Of a stretch of DNA of 64,000 nucleotides, positions 32,326 through 43,322 are shown piece by piece (the first letter of the stretch is position 1; each line of letters opens with the position of its first letter). Under the pieces are notes generated by a model, which searched no databases, was not told where the DNA came from, and saw nothing but the letters and a program-made list of their open reading frames with translations. Origin of the DNA: Ryuthela nishihirai (taxonomy: Eukaryota > Arthropoda > Arachnida > Araneae > Heptathelidae); assembly GCA_038380435.1 (NCBI GenBank), contig JAWZYU010000034.1, forward strand, positions 5,314,704 to 5,378,703, in the 5' to 3' direction. The position numbers and the translations under genes were made by a program.

Positions 32326-33946
32326 CAGTGCTGTCCAACTTCTCTAAGACCGCAGGCCTTTTTTTTTTCTTTGCCAATATTTCTCAGGCCAAAAAAAAAT
32401 AGGATAGGATAGGTAACTGAAAAAGTCAGTTCATGTCACCTCAAAAAAAATTTTATTTATGCAAAAAATAAAAGTAATAATAAACCTCAAAAAATTATTT
32501 TAGTTATACAAAAAAAAATAATAAACGTCAAAAACCACAAAACAATTATTTTATTTATACGAAAAATGATAAGTAATAATAAACCAATATAAATTTTTTA
32601 AACCTTATCAAATATTTAATAAATTTAATGGGAGCATTGTGGCTGTAGTTGTTGGGCAATGATTTCTTTTACTTCCATATTAATATCTGTTGTTGCAAGC
32701 CAAAGTATGTGTTCAAGTGAAGAGTCGAGCAGTTTCTGTATCTTGATTTTATATATTTCATATCAGAAAATGCTCGCTCGCAGATATATGTACTTCCGAA
32801 CATAAAAATTATTTTGAGTCCAAAATATTTCATTTTTAAATATTTTTCTTTAGGCCAAAGTTTGAACAATTTTATTCCAGTTTCTCTATTAGATGCAATA
32901 ATTGGGTCGGCCTGAAGATCACATAATTCTATTTGATATTTAGGATCTGTGGTGCTAATATCAATATTTAATGGATTACTGAATAAATTTGAACTTTACT
33001 TAAGGTCATCAAATGGAGAAAATCTTCTATTAAAATCTTCAATTAGGATATCTAATTTAGGAACAAATTTTTCAAAATTAACTGTTTTACTAAGTTGCTT
33101 CATTTCTTTGTAGAACTCTTTTACAAGTTTCAAAATGAATTAAATTGTTTTCCTGCAAATTTGACCTCAACAATTATAGTTTGTTTCTAAATCCAGTAAT
33201 ATGATTATAAAGACAGCATACGTTTTGATCTTTTCTTTGTAAGGATTTAATCAAGACATTTAAATAATCTGTAATGTCTGTTAGGGAAGCAAGTGAACAT
33301 AGAAAATTTTCGTCAACAAAACTTGCTATTAAATCTTCATCGGTGCCCACTTCTGTGAGAAAATGATTAATTTCTTTTCGAAGTGTAAAAAATATTTTGA
33401 GGTATTTTCCAGCACTTAACCAGCGATTATTGCTATGCAAAAGCAGATCGCCATACTCAGCATGCAGTTCATGCAAAAAAAGCTATAAGTTTTCTGTGTA
33501 TAAGAGAACGATTTCCGCCACAAATTAAATTGGTAATTTTGACAACCTTTTCCATTATGCCGTTTTGTCTCAGCAAAATGCCACACAATGTCTCCTGGTG
33601 CACAATACAGTGCAACATTTGACAATGCATGTGCAGTGAGAGCGATTTGTGCTATCGTTGGATGCTTCTTATTACTGCAGCTTCATAAAAACATTTGATG
33701 ATGCCACACCGCTCTTAAAAGGTTTCAGAAGTTTGCCGATCGGCTTAAGAATGTTTTGTAAACTTTATAGAATGAGTAAGTTGAAGATTGCATATCAAGT
33801 AAAGTAATATAAGTTGACAAAAAATTATAAGGTGGATTACAGATATTTATTTAAAATTTCAAGTAAAAACTTGATTTTGTTCGTGGGCCACAAAAATCCT
33901 AGTGCAGGCCATATGTGGTGCTCAGGCCGCTAGTTGGACAGTGCTG
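32326..33946 (-). mobile_element. hAT transposon, 1.6 kb, with 8-bp duplication
   Basis: Termini CAGTGCTGTCCAACT at 32326 and AGTTGGACAGTGCTG at 33946 are inverted repeats. CTGTAGGC flanks both sides (32318-32325, 33947-33954). Inserted in repeat Q, which continues unbroken once the element is removed. It carries only the 3' half of a transposase gene. Confidence 0.93.
32640..33640 (-). pseudogene. hAT transposase, C-terminal half (GTF2IRD2-like)
   Basis: Minus-strand frames read YCAPGDIVWHFAE, NNRWLSAGKYLKIFFTLRKE, then DEDLIASFVDENFLCSLASL, LNIDI, and the dimerisation domain ending in FGSTYICERAFSDMKYIKSR (~32790). This last motif matches the C-terminal region of GTF2IRD2/FAM200-type hAT transposases. 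The N-terminal zinc finger and first catalytic residues are absent. Confidence 0.8.
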
Positions 33947-33954
33947 CTGTAGGC

Positions 33955-34770
33955 TATGAAAAATTGACCTGCCATGCGTTCTTCCCTCCTAAAAAGGAGG
34001 GGAAATATGAAAATGGTTGTTCCCCTATGTCTTCTGAACACCAGTATGGAAAATAATGAGCTATGTGTCAAATGAAAGCTTGTTGGAGGGGGGTGTCATA
34101 GGCTATTAAATAATCCCCCATGCTTTCTTCACTCCTAAAAAACGGGAAACGTGGAAGGTGTTATGCTATATCTTCTGAATGTGAGAGCCTACAGTTATGA
34201 GTTAGGTGTCAAATGAAAGCTCATATAATGACGGTCGTAAACTATTTCGAATTTTGCCCCATTATTCCTCCTTATAAAATGGGGGAGTAGATTTTCATGG
34301 GGCTCAACTTCAGTGAGTCGTATCTCAAATTAGAGCTTCTGACATCTCCAATGTCTTGGGCTACCTCAAACATGACTCCAAAAGGGGGATAAATGTGCTT
34401 GAAGTTTATGAATCTATATATCAAATGAAAGTTTTTGAAGGTAGATGTTTTTAGTGACAGTGACAACAAAAAATATAAATTAAAAAATACGTATCTTCCT
34501 ATAGGGTCCTAAAAAAATAGAAAATGAACCTAAAGCATATCGATGGTGCAATAAGTCACTGAATTCATATTCACTTCAAAGGGAGATAGGATACCAGCAA
34601 TCTTGTAGAGTAGATAAATAAGTACCCTATCTTCCTTTGAAGTGGATACGAACTTGGTGACTTATTTCAGCATCGATAAGTTTTAGGTTTATTTTCTACT
34701 TTTTAGGACCCTATAGTAAGATAGGTATTTTTTAATTTATTTTTAATTTTAGGGAATAAAAGACAAATAC
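33955..34770 (+). repeat. repeat Q, part 2, with terminal hairpin
   Basis: Further units of ~145 bp (AAATGAAAGCTTGTT at ~34070; AAATGAAAGCTC at ~34215; AAATGAAAGTTT at ~34425). It ends in two inverted arms, 34487-34590 and 34622-34737, which match as ATCTTCCTATAGGGTCCTAA against TTAGGACCCTATAGTAAGAT and continue through ~105 bp. Confidence 0.8.
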
Positions 34771-35753
34771 TTTTTATGTTTTATAATAAAATATTACTAT
34801 TTGCATTTTCTCAATCATCCATTAATTTAAATTAAGATTTTAAAGAGTGCAAAAGAAGGTAAATAAAAAACTCCATTGAAAACAAGATTCCTGTATTACC
34901 CATAGGCTCTATGCATTCCTCTAATTTTGATTTCTGATTATCATCCAGTAAATACTGTACTTTTAATGAAATGAAAAAGAAAAAAGCAAGCTTGTAACAC
35001 TTACCAAAAGAAGTAGACCATAGATATGGTAGGTACTGAATGTCAACTCTCATAGGCTGCTTTGTTAACCAGTAATTGCTGAAGTTTGCTATAGAGCTCT
35101 ATTCAAAAGTTTAATTTGGGAATTTTTTTTTCATGTAACACTTCAAAATAATATAAGAGTAGTGTTGTTTTGAAAATTCCAGAATCAGCTATAGTTTCAT
35201 TTTTCAAATTACAGTGTATACATGTTAAACAGTGTCATTCTTGAAACATCACATGAATTTTACATTGACTGCATTACAAATTTTTCAGTTGCTTGAAAAT
35301 GATGAGTCAATCTCCTACTCTTTGTTATTGCAAAAACATTTGTAAATCTAGTGATGAGTGTATTTATTTCATTAGTGCATCATAATTGATGATTGATATT
35401 AAATGTTTGTGTATAGAAAACATATTCCATCTATTGCATTGGGATCTACAGTTATTACAAGGTTGTAATACTTTTTGAAGATGCTATATCATTTCTACAG
35501 CTAATTCTCATTTTAAACTATCACATACCAAAAGGATAATAATCATCAACTATATTGTGACATTAAGTGAAATTATTTTTAGCCTGGGAAATTTTGCTCA
35601 ATTTTCCAGTAACCATATTTTAAGCAGCAGTATACTGAAAAAGCATACTGCCAATAAACCTTACCTACATCACAGCAATTAAGCATGTGATGATGATATA
35701 TAAACTTCATAAGCATCATACTTCATTGCCATATTACCATATATATATACCCC
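34771..35753. other. no recognisable feature (intron)
   Basis: AT-rich. Several short frames but no motif. A (TA)n stretch lies near 35738. Confidence 0.4.
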
Positions 35754-35936
35754 TCAAGCAGCTGCTTGCCACAGAGGTCTGACAGGAGGCTATCAGTTTT
35801 ATGCCATAGTAGAAGGTCTGTGAAGATGGCTGGACCTCAGCAGAAAAACAACATGAACATCCATGTCTTCTCCAGGGCTCAAACCCAGGTCCCTTAGATA
35901 AGCTGGCAAACGCACTAACCACTCAGCCCCAGGTGG
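35754..35936 (-). mobile_element. tRNA-derived SINE family S4, copy 2
   Basis: The clearest S4 copy. On the minus strand the head reads GGGGCTGAGTGGTTAGTGCG (A box) and GGGTTTGAGCCCTGG (B box), followed by CATGGATGTTCATGTTG and ending at the CAAGCAGCTGCTTGCCACAG block. A C14 run lies ~30 bp beyond the head, at ~35970. Confidence 0.8.
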
Positions 35937-36196
35937 CATATTATCATATGTCTCATGCATTGAAAAATACCCCCCCCCCCCCATATCTCTATATCATTGA
36001 TCTTGTTAACATTGATTTTGGACTTATAACACAGTTGTATTTAAATTTTATCATGTGCTTCAAGGCATATCTAATTTAAGTGTGATTTGTATATTGTTGA
36101 ATTATCTTTGGTAAAGAACTTTAAGAACTATCTTAAGAATATATTTCATTTCACATGGAACACCACAATGTGGGTCTCTGTCCAGGTTATAAAAAA

Positions 36197-37640
36197 AAAG
36201 AAACTTTTATCAAGGAAGATATCACTCTGAATTTAACATTGATCAGTTTTAGTGGAAAAATTGTCTTGAAGCCAGTGGTATATGAACTCACAACCTCCTG
36301 ATGACATGTCAGGTGTTCTGACTACTGAGCTACTGACCACCGATCAAGATCTCCTCTAATTGATATTATGAACTTTCTAACAACAGTACACAGTTCTGTC
36401 TCATGAAGGTATTGTCCAAGGTACTCTCAGCATCAAGAAACAACTATGTCATGAAGATAGCAAATATGTTCTTAGTATACAAATGAATTTTACAGGAAAA
36501 ATTGTCTTGAGCCAGGTGGGATATGAACCCACGACCTCCTGATGACATATCAGGTGCTCTGGCCGCTGATCAAGATCTCCTGTAATTGATGTTATGAACT
36601 TTCTACCAACAGTACACAGTTCTCTGTCTCATGAAGGTGCTGTCCCAACTACTCTCAGCCTCGAGAAACGGGGCGGGGGTGGCTCAGTCGGTAGCGCGCC
36701 AGGCTCGTAATCTGTAGTTCCCAGGTTCGAGTCCCAGCTGGGTCAGCGTTGAGATTTATCTCCGCAAAATTCCCCGCCCTGTCCACGGTCAGTAGGGGAC
36801 ACCGATGGGCTTGGAAAGGCCGCCGTCCGTTGGATGGGACGTTAAGCCGTGGCCCCGTGTGCGGGAGAGTCATACCCTGTGCACGTTAAAGAACACACTG
36901 GATGGCCTTGACGGGAGGCTACCATCTGTCTCCCAACAGCTGTTCCAGTGGGTCCCCTCCCTCAACCTTCTCTGAGCCTTCGGGGTCCATGTGACCTGGC
37001 CATTTAGCCCATGGTGTGCAAAAAAGTGCCGCTCAGAGGTAAAACAACCCAACCCTCGAGAAACAATGACAAGTATGACACGAAGATGGCAAGTATGTTC
37101 TGAGAATGCAATTGGATAAATCGAAGAGATTTTTTGTTGTATTTGTTCAACTATCAAGGAAGATAACACACTGAATTTAACTTCGACTAATTTTAGATGT
37201 TGTGGGTCCATACCCCCACCTGACTCGAGACAATTTTTCCTCTAAAAATTGATAGACATTAAATTCAAAGTAACTTCCTTAATATACGAAAAATACATCT
37301 AAAGAAAAAAATCTCTTCATTCTAAGCAATTGTATACTCGGAATATACTTGCCATCTTCATGACATTCTTGTTATTGTTTCTTGAGATTGAGAGCAGCTG
37401 GGACAATACCTTCACAAGACACAGAGAATAATATACTGTTGGTAGAAAGTTCATAGAACCAATTAGAAGAGATCTTGATCAGTGGCCAGTAACTTGGTGG
37501 TCAGAGCACTTGACATGTTATCAGGAGGTCGTGGGTTTGTATCCCACCTTGCTCAAGACAATTTTTCCTCTAAAATTGATTGACATTAAATTCAGGTTAA
37601 TACCTTCCTTGATAGTTGAGCAAATATGTTGAAAAATCTC
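36197..37640. mobile_element. palindromic SINE cluster, variant body (copy 3)
   Basis: Two antisense tRNA-like units (about 36270-36345 and 36500-36568), then a truncated sense unit (~37196-37230) and a full sense unit (~37480-37555), in complementary outer arms (TATCAAGGAAGATATCACTC; TACCTTCCTTGATA). The bodies differ from copies 1, 2, 4 and 5: they share TCATGAAGGTAYTGTCC and TACACAGTTCTGTCTC. A different SINE is nested at 36670-37053. I could not define a target duplication for the whole cluster. Confidence 0.7.
36670..37053 (+). mobile_element. Thr-tRNA-headed SINE S3, copy 1 (11-bp target duplication)
   Basis: Head at 36675-36747 with A box TGGCTCAGTCGG and B box GGTTCGAGTCC; the triplet at the anticodon position is CGT with T before it, Thr-like. 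The body holds GGATGGGACGTTAAGCC and GTGCACGTTAAAGAACAC, a motif I recall as shared by SINEs of many invertebrates. Flanked by CCTCGAGAAAC (36659-36669, 37054-37064). GC-rich against its surroundings, and the least decayed SINE here, so probably young. Confidence 0.88.
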
Positions 37641-37708
37641 TTCAATTTATTTTAAGAACTTTTATGTTTGCTTGTGCCTTCTTATTAGTATTAAAGACAT
37701 TTAATGTA

Positions 37709-38988
37709 AGCTCACCAGACAAAAAATTAGTCATCTCCCACCGTAAGAGGGTTACGTCTGTTCGACAGCAACAGAGGGCACACCAGTAATAAACGTGTCC
37801 TACAAATAGCTGTGCCGTGCGCAACGGGGTTCATACAGTGACAAGAAGTGGTTGTGTGCTACCTGTGTGTTAGTCACTCCGTGAAACATGGGTTGCACCA
37901 AAGATGTGAATGAGTGGCAAAAAGGTGTTATTGTGTTTGGCAATAACACCTTTTTGCCAAAGTCAAAGGGCATAGTGTACAAGAAGTTGCTGCCTTTCCA
38001 GGTGTGTCGAAATGTACTATCCAAAGGGTCTTCCAGCAGTGGCATACATTGCAGTCCACCACAATCGTTGCCAAAACTGTGGCAGAAAGACTGCTCACCA
38101 ATAGGGACCGCTGCAGTGTGTCACGCACTGTTAGGGCAAACAACTTTGCAATGAGGCAGGAATTGTGCAATGAGGCAGGAATTGCACCAGTCAGTCAATG
38201 CAGGCCTACAACAAGCTGTTTCTGAATGTACACTCCAAAGTGAACTGTATTCCATGGATATCTGGAACAGAGTACCATGGTAACAGCTCTGCACAAGGCT
38301 GTGGGTGGGCACCACAATGACTGGACTGTCGACTCTTAGAAGCATGTGATCTGGTCAGATGAGTCACGGTTTTGCTTGTACTCGAATGATGTGAGGTGAA
38401 GGGTACATCGTGCGCTGCAAGAAGCCTTCCATGAGGATTGTGTGCAAGATTCTGTTGAAGCTGGAGGAGGCTCTGTGATGTTCTGTGGGTGTTTCGCATA
38501 TGAAGAAATGGGTTCTTTGGTTGCAGTGATGTCACACCTGAACCAGAAGGGCTATATGGAGCTACTGTACAACCACATGTTACCTTTTGTGCAGCATCTC
38601 CAAAGTGAACACCAGAAGGATACCCCGTCTTCCAAGACAACAATTGTCATGTGCCGAAATGCTCAAAGTGTGTCAGATTGACATGACAAGCATTCTGAAG
38701 CTTTTGAACATCTCGACTGGCCCACCAAATCCTCAGATTTGAATCCCATAGAAAACTTGTGGGACTATTTGGGGCAACAAGTGAAGTGCCGTCCCAGCCA
38801 TCCAGCCACTCTGGCTGAACTATGGCATCTGCTGCTGGAGGAGTGGATGAATATTGATGTGCACTACTTCTGTAAACTGGTGGCATCCATGCCAGACAAG
38901 ATTTTGTCTGTTCTTCGGTCGCACAGAGGCATTACGTGCGATTAGGTGACATTCAGCCAGGGGTGACTAATTTTTTGTCCGGTGAGTT
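37709..38988 (+). mobile_element. Tc1-like transposon, TIRs and TA site intact
   Basis: Inverted ends ARCTCACCRGACAAAAAATT at 37709 and its complement ending 38988; TA flanks at 37707-37708 and 38989-38990. 1280 bp. It ends 170 bp before the acceptor of the second ELM2-like exon. Confidence 0.9.
37888..38942 (+). pseudogene. Tc1-like transposase pseudogene
   Basis: Starts MGCTKDVNEWQKGVIVFG, then meets an inverted duplication at 37915-37959 that scrambles the frame, and resumes VSKCTIQRVFQQW (helix-turn-helix). First catalytic Asp in WSDESRF (~38355); GGGSVMFCGCF; final Glu in NPIENLWDYL (~38745), then LVASMPDKILSVLRSHRG to a stop at 38942. The usual second Asp motif is not recognisable around 38640 (VMCRNAQSVSD), so the catalytic triad appears incomplete. 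Several stops. Confidence 0.82.
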
Positions 38989-39158
38989 TATTATACAATT
39001 GTTAGTTTTACCTTTTTTTTTTGTTGCATTGATCTATTTTTTTTTATGTATGTGTAGCATATTTTGCTTTGAGATTGATGTTCACAAATGTCAAATCTTT
39101 TAGTGGAAATTTTGAAATATTTACTTTTCTAATACATGTAAATGCAATTTTTCAATAG

Positions 39159-39249
39159 AGCTGTCGGTCTGTTTGCTAAAGCCATCGATACTTGCCGGGT
39201 TCCAGAAAAAGCAGCTGATAAATCTTTGCAAACAGCACTGAAAGGCTTG
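39159..39249 (+). CDS. exon of an ELM2-domain-like protein (second part)
   Basis: A 91-base exon after TTTTTCAATAG and before the donor GTGAGTG. The first base completes a Lys codon left open at 13883, then 30 codons begin AVGLFAKAIDTC and end LQTALKGL. This matches the second half of ELM2, where MTA proteins have a similar AVGTFARALD and a final repeat of the form ...L..AL..L. It ends in phase 0. The next exon should give the end of ELM2 and then a SANT domain; I did not find it in the remaining 24 kb. No stop or frameshift in either exon. Confidence 0.6.
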
Positions 39250-39334
39250 GTGAGTGTTTTCATTGCTAATTTGATTACTATTATTCAGTTATTTTAGTAA
39301 AAATATTTCATTCTTTATAATTATTTGCATGATT

Positions 39335-40518
39335 AATATATTTTATACTGTAATTATTATTGATTTTACATTATATATATATATACATATATTGAGTTAC
39401 AAGGTGGTGGTGGTGGTGGGGGAAACAGCAAATGATAAGGTTAAAGTCAATCACAGGAATTAATTCATTTTTCAGCATAAACAGCAATTTTAAAAACATG
39501 TTAGCATTTGTTTAAGTGCTGGGCCATTCCATGTCAAATCGACCAAAATTCTGGAAAACGCTTGCCATCCATCACAAATTTAAATGATCTTTGGCATAAA
39601 TGTTAGTATGCATAAGATGTCTATCCAGTTTTTACTGATTGAAATCTGGTTGTGCTGTGTATCACAACATTTGTATTGCAAAATTTGTTCCCTCTAAAAA
39701 TTGGGCTTTTTCATTTGCTTGTCTGTAAAAAAGGATATAAACTTTTATCAACAGCAGCATTATAGCTGTGATATATTTTAAAAGTACCAAGTGCCAAATG
39801 GTAGTTGGAGTTACAAAGCCACTTTGAGTGGAAGCAGCAGAGCACGTCAGTAGCTTCTCCATGCATCTCCTCTAGTGCGAATGCACAAGAGCGTCAGTGC
39901 GATCCCCTGATGTGCATCATTAATGATAACATTGGTACAAATTCAACACTTTTTTCTCGTTATCAAAGAAATGACCATACTCCAAATTTTGTACATTTCT
40001 ATGCAGTATGATGTACAACATGTGTCAGTTTTAATTTTTTATCTATTAGGCCACATCACTTTTTTTTTCATATTTTAAAATTTTCAGATTTTTAAATTTT
40101 TTTTTTCAAAACCATATTACATTGTCTAAATTTGTTTTTTTTTTTTGTATTAATAATTGAAATCTACATCAGTATACCATGTTTGGTCTCATCTACCATA
40201 GAAGCAAAGAAAAAAAAAATGCTTAGTCACATTTGCAATTTGTATATTTTCCCCTTAGGTTAAAAGATTATAACTCCTTACAAAAACATTTTTTGACTCA
40301 AAATGTTTCAGACAATTAGACATCTTATGCATACTAACATTTATGCCAAAGATCATTGAAATCTGTGATGGGTGGTGAGCGTTTTCCAGAATTTTGGTTG
40401 ATTTGACATGGAATGGCCCAGCATTCAAACAGATGCTAGCAACATATTTTTAAATTTGCCATTTATGCTGAAAAATGAATTTATTCCTGTGATTGACTTT
40501 AACCTTATCATTTACTGT

Positions 40519-40574
<56 letters not shown>

Positions 40575-40905
40575 TAACTCCATATATTTATAGATAATGT
40601 AAAATCAATAATAATTACAGTATGAAATATATTAATGTTGTCGTTCCGACTTCAGTTGATGTAACTTGAAAACAGTAAATTATGTTTTATTTTTGGCGAA
40701 CTGTTCTATAATAATTAAAGAAAAAAATTTATTCCGAAATGTGAAACTGTTGGTGAAATCATGATTATCTCCATTTTTCAATCTGTAAGAAAAAATATTT
40801 CTTTGCTGATTTTTTTGCTGATATTTTCTTGCTTTTAAGAACAGGCTGGGCGGAAAAGTTGCCCAGAATGCCAATGTCAGAGAAGCACCTCTCCGACATG
40901 TAATA
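39335..40905. mobile_element. long-arm palindromic element P2, copy 1
   Basis: 39335-39625 is the reverse complement of 40310-40635. Shared blocks are TTATTATTGATTTTACATTA, AATGATAAGGTTAAAGTCAA, TGGGCCATTCCATGTCAAAT, ATTCTGGAAAACGC and TTTATGCCAAAGATCAT. Outside the right arm, 40640-40905 is itself repeated inverted at 42128-42380. The centre (39626-40310) is non-coding. One arm carries (GGT)n-type sequence where the other has C54. Confidence 0.8.
40520..40573 (+). repeat. run of 54 C
   Basis: An uninterrupted C homopolymer in the right arm of P2 copy 1. The matching place in the left arm (39408-39423) is a GGTGGTGG...GGGGG stretch, so it grew from a short G/C-rich repeat. Exact length is doubtful because homopolymers this long are error-prone in sequencing. 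Confidence 0.9.
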
Positions 40906-42127
40906 ACAGAAACTGTATTTTTTTTTTTATTTTACTACACAGTATTAATTCAAGTTGTATAGTACTCATACTTGGTGCTTCTAAAATATAAAATCACAAT
41001 TCTCTTGATCATTATGTTGATAACTTAGTCCTTTTCAGTTTAAATGATTATATATTTTCTTCTAATTATTTATGATTAAATTATTTATTTTCAACATATT
41101 TTACAATAACATTTATTTTGTCAGCAATGAACATAAATTCGTTAAAGTGAACTAAATTTAAAATTGTGTATGTGAAATTTTTTCTATTCATTAAATTTAA
41201 GGGAACATGGGGGGTGCCAAATAATTTTCTTGCCTAGGGTACCAAAAGAACTACAAAAGGCACTGCTTGGTTCTTTGCTTATTTGGGCCAATTTGGACTA
41301 CCAGTAGCCCAGCAGCTTGTCTTCCTATTACAAAATGTTCCCTAATGAAGTAGAATTGGGAGCAGAATGATTACCATAGCAACCAGTGCAGTGAGATTTT
41401 CCTCCCTATGCCCCACTTTAAGTGATACCATTGAAGGAAATAATAACTATTCTTTCTGGCAGAACTAAAGCAATAAATTGGCATAATTGTCAGTTGCACT
41501 AATGTGTGAAATCAAACCAATGCAATAACATGCACACAACAATCTTAGTGAGCAGATCTTTTCATATAATCAGTTATCAACATCTAGTATATCTATATCA
41601 CAATAACCAAATCATCGCTGCAGGATCAAGATACCGATGATTCGGGAAAAGATCAATAGAGTGATTGCCGGCTTCTGCAGCTTGTTCAGGGCACTTTTAT
41701 ACAATCTATTTACATACAAAGATTAAAAAATAGTGATATTGTTCTAGAGGAAATGTAATGCTAAAGTACTTTCGGACATTAGCTGCTACATTTCTAGAGA
41801 AATATTAATATTTTTACAGTCATATTAATTACAGAGAAAAAAAATAGAGATTGATTTCCACACTTATTATTCCATTAATGGAATACTTTACTTGAGGGGC
41901 AGAAAATGCTTGTTATTCCATTAATGGAATAATAAATAGGATAAATACAAGTCGTATCCTATTATTTAAAACTTTTGAAAACCATATTTTTTTTCGTTCC
42001 TTACTTATACAACTTAAATTAATATTGTGAAGTTTAATTTTGTGAATTTATTTCACAACAGTTTTGTGTTAATTGTGAATTAATATTGTGAAGTTTAGTA
42101 AATGAAAAGAATCAAATTTCTATTATT
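40906..42127. other. no recognised gene
   Basis: Low-information DNA between the two P2 copies. TTATTCCATTAATGGAATAA is a perfect palindrome-like pair near 41870-41930. No frame of note. Confidence 0.4.
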
Positions 42128-43172
42128 AGATTAAACATGATGTGGCACCCCTCTGCCATTGGCACTCTGGGTGACTTTCCTGCCCAGCCCTGTTCTTAAG
42201 ATAATATCAGCAAAGGAATATTTTTCCTCAAAGAATGAAAAATGGAGATAATCATGATTACACAAACAGTTTCACATTTCGGAATAAATTTTTTTCCTTA
42301 ATTATTATAGAACAGTTGACCAAAAATGAAACATAATTTATCGTTTTCAAGTTACATCAACAGAAGTCGGAATGTTTAATAACTTGTCCCAGTTTTTACC
42401 GATCGAAATCTGGTCATCTATGTATCATTCAACATTTCTATTGCGAAATTTGTTCCATCTAAAAATTGGGCTTTTTCATTTGCTTATCTGTAAAAAAGCT
42501 ATGAAGTTTTATCAACAGCAGCATTATAGCTGTGATAAATTTTAGAAGTATCAAATGCCAAATGATAGTTGGAGTTACAAATCCACTTTGAGTGGAAGCA
42601 GCAGAGCACGTCGGTAGCTTTCTCAGTGCATCTCCTCTAGTGCGCTTGTGCAAGAGCGTCAGTGTGGTCCCTTGAAGTGCATCATTAACGATATCATTGA
42701 TACAAATTCAATATTTTTTTCTCATTATCAAAGAAATGACCATACTCCAAATTTTGTACAACTTTTCTATGCAGTAGAATGTACATTTTTCAGCCTTAAT
42801 TTTTTTTCTATTCATCACTTTTTTTTCACATTTTAAAATTTTCAGTTTTTTTTAACTTTTTTTCAAAACCATATTACATTTTTCAAATTTGATTTTTTTA
42901 TTGAATTAATAATCAAAATCTACATCAGTACACCAAGTTTGGTCTTCTCATCTACCATAGAAGCAAAAAAAAAGAAATAAAAATGTTTAGTCACAATTGC
43001 AATTTGTATATTTTCCCCTTAAGTTATATGATTATAACTTCATACAAAAAATTTTTTGACTCAAAATATTTCGGACAATTAGACATCTTATGTGTACTAA
43101 CATTTATGCCAAAGATGATTGAAATCTGTGATGGGTGGTGAACTGGCTTAGTTGAATTGACATGGAATGACC
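42128..43172. mobile_element. long-arm palindromic element P2, copy 2 (partial)
   Basis: 42128-42380 is the inverted form of 40640-40905; then after a deletion at ~42382 it continues in the same orientation as 39600-40430 (AAAAATTGGGCTTTTTCATT, TCAACAGCAGCATTATAGCT, GTGGAAGCAGCAGAGCACGT) to ~43172. Comparing the copies suggests an original element with terminal inverted repeats of at least 550 bp. Confidence 0.8.
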
Positions 43173-43235
43173 CTGCTATTTGTAATGATTTTTTTTTTCT
43201 CTCCTGCCACTTTTTCAGTTAGGTAAAAAAAAAAA

Positions 43236-43322
43236 ACTGAAGCAGCTGCTTGCCACAGAGGTTTGACAGGAGCCTGTCAGTTTAATATGCCATAATAGAA
43301 GCTCTGTGAGGATATATAGATA
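43236..43322 (-). mobile_element. SINE S4 fragment, copy 3
   Basis: Only the tail part, AAGCAGCTGCTTGCCACAGA to TTTAATATGCCATAATAGAAG; the tRNA-like head is missing. Confidence 0.7.

Noticed and set aside
40408..40593. Proline-rich ORF (61 codons)
   Set aside because: It is a translation of the C54 run and its flanks, not a protein gene.
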